Source: Bacillota bacterium (GTDB lineage Bacteria > Bacillota > Dethiobacteria > DTU022). From it: DNA of 39,866 nucleotides. Of this stretch, positions 33,670 through 39,866 are shown piece by piece; position 1 is the stretch's first letter; every line of letters starts with the position of its first letter. The stretch spans positions 1 through 39,866 of the forward strand of contig JAKPEE010000009.1 of NCBI GenBank assembly GCA_029552125.1. The letters run 5' to 3'. Under the pieces are notes generated by a model that saw only the letters and a list, made by a program, of their open reading frames with translations, had not been told where the DNA came from and ran no database searches. The translations under genes and the position numbers were made by a program.

Positions 33670-34140
33670 ATGAACAACGCGGGAATGCTTAATTACTGGA
33701 TCAAGGCCGCCATGATCGGCGCTATTTATGCCGTTTTAACCATTTCCCTGGCACCGATCAGCTACGGGGTTATCCAGGTGAGGGTGGCGGAAGCGCTGAC
33801 CGTGCTGCCTTATTTCTCCCCTGCCGCGATACCGGGTTTATTCGTAGGTTGTGTCATCGCCAATATTTTTGGCGGCAACGGCCTGCTAGACATTATTTTT
33901 GGCAGCCTGGCTACCCTGGCCGCTGCTCTGGCCGTATCCCGGATAAATAATAAATACCTGGCGCCTCTGCCCCCCGTCGTCATTAACGCCCTGGTTGTGG
34001 GCTTAATTCTACATTATATCCTGGGATTTCCGGCGCACCTCACCATTTTATGGGTGGGAGCAGGCCAGGTATTGGCCTGCTACGGGCTGGGCCTTCCGCT
34101 GTTGCTGTTTCTGGAAAAGCGGCGGCATCTGCTCAGGTAA
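33670..34140 (+). CDS. queT: QueT family queuosine-precursor transporter
   Basis: The 156-residue membrane protein has five or six hydrophobic segments and the QueT/DUF988 signature IQVRVAEALTVLPYFSPAAIPGLFVGC in the first half (the basic-acidic pair RVAE is characteristic), followed by GSLATLAAALAVSRI. Family members act as substrate-specific subunits of ECF-type vitamin importers for a queuine/preQ1-type compound. queA at 38655-39683 makes a later step of queuosine, supporting the call. AAAGG precedes the ATG. No energising subunits are nearby. Confidence 0.88.
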   Translation: MNNAGMLNYWIKAAMIGAIYAVLTISLAPISYGVIQVRVAEALTVLPYFSPAAIPGLFVGCVIANIFGGNGLLDIIFGSLATLAAALAVSRINNKYLAPLPPVVINALVVGLILHYILGFPAHLTILWVGAGQVLACYGLGLPLLLFLEKRRHLLR

Positions 34141-34143
34141 ACC

Positions 34144-34171
34144 AGGAGATAGGACGCAGGTTGCAGGGAAA
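34144..34171 (+). repeat. Heptad repeat just after queT
   Basis: Four units (AGGAGAT, AGGACGC, AGGTTGC, AGGGAAA), beginning four bases after the queT stop codon. Same AG-leading phase as the other heptad tracts in the window. Confidence 0.65.
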
Positions 34172-34228
34172 AGCGGCCGCCGGCGGGTAGAATATTAGGA
34201 AACGATATCAGGCACAGGTCGTAAACCG

Positions 34229-34246
34229 CAGGGGCGCAGCGCGCTG
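34229..34246 (+). repeat. GGGGCGCAGC repeat element, copy between queT and yebC
   Basis: Matches the complement of 29313-29330 at 16 of 18 bases. Confidence 0.6.
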
Positions 34247-34259
34247 AGCCCGCGAAGAG

Positions 34260-34323
34260 CAGTATTCAGTAAACAGGGAAAAGCAGAATACCCCTAGATC
34301 CTGTATACTGCCTCCTGTATTCT
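34260..34323. repeat. Heptad repeats in inverted arrangement upstream of yebC
   Basis: Forward units AGTATTC, AGTAAAC, AGGGAAA, AGCAGAA occupy 34261-34288. On the complement, units AGAATAC, AGGAGGC, AGTATAC occupy 34323-34303. The two halves could pair loosely, and the tract contains TATACT and TATTCT, which resemble -10 boxes. Confidence 0.55.
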
Positions 34324-34392
34324 ATTTAAGCACCCAATAATGGGGGGCATCATATTACTTTTTATTCCTTTGGCTGACAGGGAGGTAGATCT

Positions 34393-35139
34393 ATGGCCGG
34401 CCATTCCAAGTGGGCTAATGTCAAGCATCGCAAAGCGCGGGTCGATGCACAGAAGGGAAAAATTTTTACTAAACTTGCCCGGGAAATAATTGTTGCCGCC
34501 CGGGAGGGGGGCGGCGATATAAACGCCAACTTCCGTTTGCGCCTGGCGGTGCAGAAAGCCCGGGATAACAACATGCCCAACGAAAATATCCAGAGGGCTA
34601 TTCAAAAGGGAACCGGGGGAGCAGATGGTGAAAACTACGAACAGGTAATTTATGAAGGCTATGGTCCGGCCGGGGTGGCGCTGCTGCTGGAAGTGCTGAC
34701 GGACAACCGCAACCGTACCGTGGCTGATATCCGGCATCATTTGTCCAAGCACGGCGGCAGCCTGGGCGAAGCCGGCTGCGTCTCCTGGATGTTTGTCCGG
34801 AAAGGCATGCTTATAGTTAAAAAAGAAGACACGGACTTGGGTGAAGACGATCTAATCATGATTGCCCTGGAAGCAGGGGCGGAAGACGTGGATCCCGAGG
34901 GTGACAGCTATAACATTACGACCCTGCCCGAAGATTTTGAAGCGGTAAAAAAATATCTGCAGGAGCAAAATGTGCCTGTTTCCGTGGCCGAGGTGACTAT
35001 GGTGCCACAGTCTACGGTAGTCATTGAAGATCCTGAAGTTGCGGCACGCATCCTCAAGCTTATGGACGCCCTGGAAGACCTGGACGACGTGCAAAATGTA
35101 TACGCCAATTTCGATATCCCCGAGGAGTTGCTCAATTAA
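34393..35139 (+). CDS. yebC: YebC/PmpR family protein (translation/transcription regulator)
   Basis: A 248-residue three-domain protein starting with the invariant [20 protein letters not shown]. It has the [18 protein letters not shown] helix and the [20 protein letters not shown] segment, and ends with an acidic domain ([15 protein letters not shown]). YebC proteins act in translation of difficult sequences such as polyproline, and some are described as transcription regulators. Length is normal. GGGAGGTAG precedes ATG 34393. In Firmicutes yebC often lies ahead of ruvC, as here. Confidence 0.97.
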   Translation: MAGHSKWANVKHRKARVDAQKGKIFTKLAREIIVAAREGGGDINANFRLRLAVQKARDNNMPNENIQRAIQKGTGGADGENYEQVIYEGYGPAGVALLLEVLTDNRNRTVADIRHHLSKHGGSLGEAGCVSWMFVRKGMLIVKKEDTDLGEDDLIMIALEAGAEDVDPEGDSYNITTLPEDFEAVKKYLQEQNVPVSVAEVTMVPQSTVVIEDPEVAARILKLMDALEDLDDVQNVYANFDIPEELLN

Positions 35140-35150
35140 TTGTTTTAGCC

Positions 35151-35184
35151 GGGGCTGCCCTTTGGGGACAGCCCCTTGTGTTTT
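35151..35184 (+). terminator. Terminator after yebC
   Basis: GGGGCTG (35151-35157) pairs with CAGCCCC (35169-35175) and is followed by TTGTGTTTT. Confidence 0.65.
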
Positions 35185-35300
35185 ACCTTCTCATGGCGCC
35201 GCCTTTGGCCCCAAGCTCTCTAAAAAACAATGTATATAAATCCCTTTACCGGGGCAATATACCATTTTAAGAATGGGATTCCCGGGAGGGGTGTATCTGT

Positions 35301-35978
35301 ATGGTTAAACAAAATGAACGGAGAAGCATGCTGAAGTGGTTGGGCTGGACAGTTTTTATCCTCTTGCTTTTGGTGGTAGGGCTTGGCCCCCTGGCCCTGC
35401 TGATCTCATATACCTGGGACGAAAATATAAGCGCCGGCAGCATTTGGGACATCTTTAGGGGAAACAGCCACGGTAATGATCAGATTCATGAGCTCGTGCC
35501 GGAGGAATTCTCGCCGGAACCTTTCATGGTGCAGTACCTTAATCGCTATTGCACCCACAGCGAGGTTTTTCCTCCCGGCAATATTCCGGCAGGATACCCG
35601 GAGCCGCCCCAGGCTATTACCGAAATTGCGGTAGCACTGCAAAAGAACAATCTCGCCATCGACGATCTGATGGAAGAGTTGAAAAATCCACAGGACTGGC
35701 ACCTGGCTGATTTAAAAGAAGGGTGCGGGCGTCCTTTCTTTATCCTGACCCATTTGGGCGAATTTTGTCCCCGGTGCAATGAGCAGTTTTACCTGGGCAT
35801 CTTTAAGCTTGAATATGAAGATAAAATCGCTGTTTACCAGGGTTCCCCTCCCAACGGTAAACTGATTGAAATAACCGATATACAGGTGAAAGATATCTTC
35901 CGCCAGGAGTTGGAGAAAGGGGTCATGTTTGAGAGCGAAGAGAAAAAAAGAATGTACCTGGAGGACTTCAGCAGTTAA
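35301..35978 (+). CDS. Membrane-anchored protein with BofC-like C-terminal domain
   Basis: The 225-residue protein has a single N-terminal membrane helix (WLGWTVFILLLLVVGLGPLA) after a basic start, so most of it is probably outside or in the forespore intermembrane space. The C-terminus (YLGIFKLEYEDKIAVYQGSP, then LIEITDIQVKDIF, ending with a charged helix) matches the BofC C-terminal domain, found in the Bacillus protein that inhibits the SpoIVB protease during sigma-K control. A CPRC pair and two other cysteines are present. Position between yebC and ruvC matches BofC in other Firmicutes. The middle region is not recognised. It stands alone between two terminators. Confidence 0.72.
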   Translation: MVKQNERRSMLKWLGWTVFILLLLVVGLGPLALLISYTWDENISAGSIWDIFRGNSHGNDQIHELVPEEFSPEPFMVQYLNRYCTHSEVFPPGNIPAGYPEPPQAITEIAVALQKNNLAIDDLMEELKNPQDWHLADLKEGCGRPFFILTHLGEFCPRCNEQFYLGIFKLEYEDKIAVYQGSPPNGKLIEITDIQVKDIFRQELEKGVMFESEEKKRMYLEDFSS

Positions 35979-36005
35979 CCTGCCCCAGAGCAAGCATCAT
36001 CAGAT

Positions 36006-36031
36006 AACCGGAACATTTGTTCCGGTTTTTT
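36006..36031 (+). terminator. Rho-independent terminator after the BofC-like gene
   Basis: A nine-bp stem AACCGGAAC/GTTCCGGTT with a four-base loop and TTTT directly after. A textbook terminator that isolates the gene from the ruv operon. Confidence 0.9.
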
Positions 36032-36149
36032 GTCCACCCGGCGGCAGGGAAGGATTTAGCCTGCCTGCTAAAGAATAGTAATAAAACAGAACACAGCGAA
36101 CTCCTGTTTCGTGGATCCGATCTACCAGTTGCCATACAGGGGGTTTACA

Positions 36150-36656
36150 ATGCGCATCATCGGCATCGATCCGGGGGTGGCTATTACCGGTTACGGCGTG
36201 GTGGATGAAGTAAAAGGCTCATTTCTACGGGTGGCTTCCGGATGCATCCGCACCAATCAAAAACTTCCCCCGGCTACCCGGCTGGAGCAAATTTTTCACC
36301 GGATCAGGGCTTTAATCGGGGATTTTAAGCCCCAGGCAATAGCCCTGGAAAAATTATTTTTCAACAAAAATACCCGGACCGCGCTGCAGGTAGGAGAGGC
36401 CAGGGGTATAGTGATCCTGGCTGCGGCTTTGAACAAAGTTGATCTTTTTGAGTACACTCCGCTGCAGGTAAAACAGGCGGTGGCAGGTTACGGCCGGGCA
36501 GAAAAGGACCAGGTTCAGCGCATGGTCAAGCTGCTGCTGCAGTTGCCGCAACAGCCCGCCGTGGACGATGAAGCGGATGCCCTGGCGGTAGCCCTGTGCC
36601 ACCTGCAGCACCGCCGCTGGAACGATGCGGTCAGGAGGGGAGGGGGGCGGCCATGA
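36150..36656 (+). CDS. ruvC: Holliday junction endonuclease RuvC
   Basis: The 168-residue resolvase has RNase H-like fold motifs: IGIDPG with Asp7, AIALEKLFF with Glu67, and the C-terminal DDEADALAVALCH with the last acidic residues. It cuts Holliday junctions in partnership with RuvAB. ATG 36150 is preferred to an in-frame ATG at 36111 because CAGGGGG lies six bases upstream and the family starts exactly at MRIIGIDPG. Its stop overlaps ruvA as ATGA. Confidence 0.96.
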   Translation: MRIIGIDPGVAITGYGVVDEVKGSFLRVASGCIRTNQKLPPATRLEQIFHRIRALIGDFKPQAIALEKLFFNKNTRTALQVGEARGIVILAAALNKVDLFEYTPLQVKQAVAGYGRAEKDQVQRMVKLLLQLPQQPAVDDEADALAVALCHLQHRRWNDAVRRGGGRP

Positions 36657-37264
36657 TCGATTACCTGAGGGGCCGCCTGGCCGCGGTGCTGCCGGGCCGG
36701 GTTATTCTCGAGGTAGGCGGTGTAGGTTTGAGTATCGAAATACCGGCATCTTCCTTCGCGGAATTGGCGCAGCAGGCGGGCAGCGAAGTAACCCTCTACA
36801 CCAGGCTGGTTCTCAAGGAAGATGAGATCTGCCTTTACGGTTTCCGCAGCGAGGCCGAGCGCAACCTGTTTAACCTGGTCACGGGGGTTAGCGGTTTCGG
36901 GCCGCGACTGGCCCTGGCCCTAATCGGCTCTTTTACCGCTTCCCAGTTTTGTACCGCCGTCCTGGAGGAAAACACAGCCTTGCTCTGCCAGGCGCCGGGC
37001 GTAGGCCGCAAAGGGGCTCAACGCCTGGTTCTGGAATTAAAAGAGAAATTGCCCAAAGTGATGGGATCGGATCTGCCGGCGCCTTCCACTGCTGCAACGG
37101 CCGGAGCGCTCTCTCCCGAGGATGAAGTTGTGGAAGCGCTGTGCACCCTAGGTTACACCCGGGTTGAAGCGCTTGCCGCAGTGAAAAGCGTTTCAGGAGC
37201 AGGAGAAGAGGGCGGCCGGGAAGAGCTGTTGAAAAGAGCTTTGAAGAGCATCGGCGGCCGCTAG
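36653..37264 (+). CDS. ruvA: Holliday junction DNA helicase subunit RuvA
   Basis: A 203-residue tetramer-forming junction-binding protein. The N-terminal OB fold begins MIDYLRGRLAAVLPGRVILE. Two helix-hairpin-helix motifs follow (VSGFGPRLALALIG and APGVGRKGAQRLVLELKEKL), and a linker leads to the C-terminal domain (EVVEALCTLGYTRVEALAAV) that contacts RuvB. ATG 36653 overlaps the ruvC stop; the longer frame upstream is only ruvC overlap. Confidence 0.96.
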   Translation: MIDYLRGRLAAVLPGRVILEVGGVGLSIEIPASSFAELAQQAGSEVTLYTRLVLKEDEICLYGFRSEAERNLFNLVTGVSGFGPRLALALIGSFTASQFCTAVLEENTALLCQAPGVGRKGAQRLVLELKEKLPKVMGSDLPAPSTAATAGALSPEDEVVEALCTLGYTRVEALAAVKSVSGAGEEGGREELLKRALKSIGGR

Positions 37265-37293
37265 CGCCCGCCTTATAAGAGAGGGGAATAACC

Positions 37294-38316
37294 GTGCAAG
37301 ACCGGATCATTTCAGCACACCGGCGGGAAGATGACGATCTTCAACTGGAGCAAGGGCTGCGGCCCCGCACCTTGCAGGAATATACCGGCCAGGAAAAAAT
37401 AAAAGAGAAGCTAAGAATTTATATTGCCGCCGCCCGCGAGCGCGGCGAACCCCTGGATCATGTCCTGCTTTACGGACCGCCCGGCCTGGGCAAGACTACC
37501 CTGGCCCATATTATTGCCTATGAGCTGGGGGTGAGCATCAGGGTTACCTCCGGGCCGGCTATCGAGAGGCCCGGAGACCTGGCGGCCATCCTGACCAACC
37601 TCGGGCGCGGTGACGTTCTTTTCATCGATGAGATTCACCGGCTCAACCGTGCCGTCGAAGAGATCCTTTACCCGGCCATGGAAGATTTCGCCCTGGACAT
37701 TATCATCGGGAAAGGGCCCGGGGCCCGCTCCCTGCGGCTGGACCTGCCCCCCTTTACCCTGATCGGGGCTACGGTACGGGCCGGAGCGCTTACTTCGCCG
37801 CTGCGGGACCGCTTTGGCGTGGTGGATCGGCTAGATTTTTATACACCTGAAGAACTGGCGGCCATAATTACCCGTTCCGCCCGCCTGCTCAACGTAGATA
37901 TTCGGCCGGAAGGCGCCCAGGCTATTGCCGCTGCCTCCCGGGGTACGCCTCGCGTGGCCAACAGGCTTTTAAAAAGGGTTCGCGACTATGCGCAGGTCAT
38001 GGCTGACAATGTTATCACCGGCCCGGTCGCCGAGGAGGCGCTGAGGATGCTCCAACTGGACAGGCAGGGGCTGGATGAAATCGACCGCAGCCTTTTGCGG
38101 GCCCTCATTGATAAATTTGAAGGAGGCCCCGTGGGGCTGGACACCCTGGCCGCTTCAATCAGTGAAGAGCCGGAAAACCTGGAAGATGTGTACGAGCCTT
38201 ACCTGATGAAACTGGGCTATATCAAGCGCACCGCCCGGGGCCGCGTGGCCACCCGGGAAGCCTATAACTACCTGGGTCTGAACTACCGGGAGGATCTCCA
38301 GCAGAAGCTGTGGTAG
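37294..38316 (+). CDS. ruvB: Holliday junction branch-migration ATPase RuvB
   Basis: A 340-residue AAA+ motor. Walker [10 protein letters not shown] (61-69), Walker [11 protein letters not shown], sensor 1 LIGATVRAG, arginine finger SPLRDRFGV and the C-terminal winged helix ([20 protein letters not shown]) are all present. The start is GTG with GAGAGGGG upstream. It follows ruvA by 29 bases. Confidence 0.97.
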   Translation: MQDRIISAHRREDDDLQLEQGLRPRTLQEYTGQEKIKEKLRIYIAAARERGEPLDHVLLYGPPGLGKTTLAHIIAYELGVSIRVTSGPAIERPGDLAAILTNLGRGDVLFIDEIHRLNRAVEEILYPAMEDFALDIIIGKGPGARSLRLDLPPFTLIGATVRAGALTSPLRDRFGVVDRLDFYTPEELAAIITRSARLLNVDIRPEGAQAIAAASRGTPRVANRLLKRVRDYAQVMADNVITGPVAEEALRMLQLDRQGLDEIDRSLLRALIDKFEGGPVGLDTLAASISEEPENLEDVYEPYLMKLGYIKRTARGRVATREAYNYLGLNYREDLQQKLW

Positions 38317-38320
38317 GGGA

Positions 38321-38334
38321 AGGATACAGAATAC
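38321..38334 (+). repeat. Two heptads after ruvB
   Basis: AGGATAC and AGAATAC, four bases after the ruvB stop. Same AG-leading phase as the tracts after queT and queA. Confidence 0.5.
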
Positions 38335-38390
38335 GGGCTTAATTTGGGATAATATATGGCAAAAGGTTTAATCAGGGGGATGGTCGGGCA

Positions 38391-38615
38391 ATGCCTTCTT
38401 TTGAATCCATTGGCAAAATAATGTTAATCATGGGCGGGCTGATTGCCGCCGGAGGGCTGCTGCTTTTGCTGGGCGGCCGTCTCGGATTGGGGCGCCTGCC
38501 CGGAGACATTCTCGTCCGGCGCGAGAACTTTGTTTTTTATTTTCCCATCGTTACCACCCTGGTGCTCAGCCTTGTGCTGACACTGTTGATTAATTTTCTC
38601 CGGCGCCTTTTTTAG
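38391..38615 (+). CDS. DUF2905 small membrane protein
   Basis: The 74-residue protein has two membrane helices, one near residues 8-28 and one near 50-70, separated by the conserved GRLPGDILVRRENFVFYFP. This is the DUF2905 signature. It is commonly found next to ruvB and queA in Firmicutes, but its function is unknown. A GGGGG-type ribosome site precedes it. Confidence 0.9.
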   Translation: MPSFESIGKIMLIMGGLIAAGGLLLLLGGRLGLGRLPGDILVRRENFVFYFPIVTTLVLSLVLTLLINFLRRLF

Positions 38616-38654
38616 CGGTACACTCTTACCGGTGTTCCCATACCAGGTGAATTA

Positions 38655-39683
38655 ATGACCGAAATGAAGCTGAGCGATTTTGACTACTATTTGCCGCAGG
38701 AACTGATCGCACAGGAACCTCTTGCCCGGCGGGATCATTCCCGCATGCTTGTTCTGGATCGCCGCAAAGCAGCTCAAGAGCACAGCTACTTCTACCGCCT
38801 GCCCGAAAATCTAAATCCGGGCGATCTGCTGGTGTTGAACAACACCCGGGTCATTCCGGCCCGGCTGGTGGGCCAGCGTGCGGAAGGGGGCGAGGCGGAG
38901 CTGCTGTTGCTGCACCGCCATGATCGCGATCGCTGGACGGCCATGGTTCGCCCGGGGCGGAAACTCAAACCCGGTGCGGTTGTTTATTTTAAGTACGGGC
39001 TTGAGGCTGTAATTGAGGATTATGCCGCGGAAGGGCAGCGCCTGGTCCGCTTCAGGGGGCCGGAAAGCACTGAGCTGCTGCTGCAGCGGAACGGCCAGGT
39101 GCCCCTGCCGCCATATATTACCGCCCCCTTGAGAGATCCTGAGCATTATCAGACCATTTATGCCTCTATAGAAGGCTCGGCGGCCGCTCCCACTGCCGGT
39201 TTTCATTTTACAGAAGAAGTCTTTGACCACTTGAGTAAAAAAGGGATTAACTGGAGCTTTATCACTCTGCATATCGGGCCGGGCACCTTTCAACCGGTAA
39301 AGGTGGAAGATATCCGGCAGCATCGCATGCACCGGGAATTTTACCGCATTGATGAAGAGACGGCCCGGCAGATCAACGAATCCAGGCGGCGGGGCGGCCG
39401 TGTAGTGGCGGTAGGCACAACCGCCTGCCGGGTTTTGGAGACCGCCGCCTCCTCCGACGGCGTGGTGCAGCCGCAGGAAGGGTGGACGGAGCTTTTTATC
39501 TATCCCGGCTACCGCTTTCGCGCCGTCGACGCCCTGCTCACCAACTTCCACCTGCCCCGCTCCACCCTGTTGATGCTGGTCAGCGCCCTGGCCGGACGCA
39601 CCCGCATCCTGGAAGCATACCGCGAAGCTGTGGAGCAAAGGTACCGCTTCTATAGCTTCGGGGACTGCATGTTAATCTTGTAG
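38655..39683 (+). CDS. queA: S-adenosylmethionine:tRNA ribosyltransferase-isomerase QueA
   Basis: A 342-residue enzyme that transfers the ribosyl part of SAM to preQ1 in tRNA, giving epoxyqueuosine. The family start is DFDYYLPQELIAQEPL. Conserved blocks are VLNNTRVIPARL, RPGRKLKPG, PLPPYI, SAAAPTAGFHFT, LHIGPGTFQPV, TTACRVLE and the ending TNFHLPRSTLLMLVSALAG. AGGTGA precedes ATG 38655. In many genomes tgt follows queA; here the window turns into intergenic repeats and an unidentified ORF instead. Confidence 0.97.
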   Translation: MTEMKLSDFDYYLPQELIAQEPLARRDHSRMLVLDRRKAAQEHSYFYRLPENLNPGDLLVLNNTRVIPARLVGQRAEGGEAELLLLHRHDRDRWTAMVRPGRKLKPGAVVYFKYGLEAVIEDYAAEGQRLVRFRGPESTELLLQRNGQVPLPPYITAPLRDPEHYQTIYASIEGSAAAPTAGFHFTEEVFDHLSKKGINWSFITLHIGPGTFQPVKVEDIRQHRMHREFYRIDEETARQINESRRRGGRVVAVGTTACRVLETAASSDGVVQPQEGWTELFIYPGYRFRAVDALLTNFHLPRSTLLMLVSALAGRTRILEAYREAVEQRYRFYSFGDCMLIL

Positions 39684-39706
39684 GAGACAGGAGAAGCAGG
39701 AAGCAG
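39682..39706 (+). repeat. Heptad repeat overlapping the queA stop
   Basis: Units AGGAGAC, AGGAGAA, GCAGGAA begin within the TAG stop codon of queA. Confidence 0.55.
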
Positions 39707-39760
39707 GCTTTTCCTCCTCTCCCTAACCCTCTCCCACCAGGGGGTGATCCGAGCACACAC

Positions 39761-39789
39761 TTGACACCGGGGGTCGATTGATGTAGCAT
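39761..39789 (+). promoter_or_regulatory. Promoter at the right edge
   Basis: Perfect TTGACA (39761-39766), 17 bases, then TAGCAT (39784-39789). The ATG of the edge ORF is only six bases beyond the -10, so the transcript could be leaderless. Confidence 0.55.
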
Positions 39790-39795
39790 AGAAGC

Positions 39796-39866
39796 ATGCT
39801 AATACAGGGTCAGCGTTACACTGAAACCATCATAGATGAGATCAAGGCAGCGATCAAAGTGGAGCC
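39796..39866 (+). CDS. 5' end of an unidentified ORF cut by the window edge
   Basis: ATG 39796 opens at least 23 codons (MLIQGQRYTETIIDEIKAA and onward) to the end of the window. No ribosome site is visible and the start lies directly at the expected transcript start. The visible residues are helical and charged; I do not recognise the family. A leaderless gene or one on a mobile element are both possible. Confidence 0.35.
   Translation, partial: MLIQGQRYTETIIDEIKAAIKVE

Noticed and set aside
38811-39638. 275-codon minus-strand open frame inside queA
   Set aside because: It is fully antisense to queA, whose motifs are intact, and has no recognisable domain or start signal.

Overview
The window looks like a chromosomal segment of an anaerobic, single-membrane, spore-forming Firmicute of the Clostridia/Peptococcaceae type. 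The signs are: strong AGGAGG ribosome sites with many GTG/TTG starts; a lipobox-bearing binding protein; a BofC-like sporulation protein next to yebC and ruvCAB; a QueT transporter; a selenium-utilisation gene set; and GC-rich genes separated by AT-rich promoters and small intergenic repeats. This is inference from gene content, not a taxonomic assignment.

Layout. (1) 1-13.7 kb, plus strand: a peptide-use operon. The left edge carries the start of an unidentified minus-strand gene with its own promoter, probably the end of an insertion. Next to it lies a 5'-truncated oligopeptide-binding protein. Then come a complete Opp/Dpp importer core (two permeases, two ATPases), two tandem ~1065-residue paralogues with a gingipain-like (peptidase C25, clan CD) His/Cys domain, and two M20 metallohydrolases. 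This block is the most unusual part of the window. (2) 13.7-20.4 kb, minus strand: a complete F1Fo-ATP synthase operon atpIBEFHAGDC, whose c subunit has an atypical first helix. (3) 20.4-28.6 kb: a regulatory gap with divergent promoter candidates, a 59-residue zinc-ribbon gene, and a five-gene branched-chain-amino-acid-type (Liv) ABC importer flanked on both sides by paralogous EamA/DMT transporters. (4) 28.6-33.4 kb: a selenium-metabolism cluster (yedE, a TusA-like protein, DUF3343, a class V desulfurase-like enzyme, yedF) divergent from a LysR regulator. (5) 33.5-39.7 kb, plus strand: queT, yebC, a BofC-like gene, then ruvC-ruvA-ruvB-DUF2905-queA. The right edge has a promoter placed directly on the start codon of an unidentified ORF.

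Working together: region 1 appears to import peptides and hydrolyse them in the cytoplasm (two cysteine-protease-like proteins, two M20 hydrolases). Region 3 moves small organic solutes in and perhaps out. Region 4 handles reactive selenium or sulfur. Region 5 combines queuosine supply and synthesis with Holliday-junction processing.

Three families of small repeats run through the intergenic DNA: a 27-bp element with short inverted ends (three copies, one of which supplies the last codons and stop of the livM-type gene), a GGGGCGCAGC element, and degenerate heptad repeats placed close behind stop codons. I see no tRNA, rRNA, CRISPR array or complete transposase.
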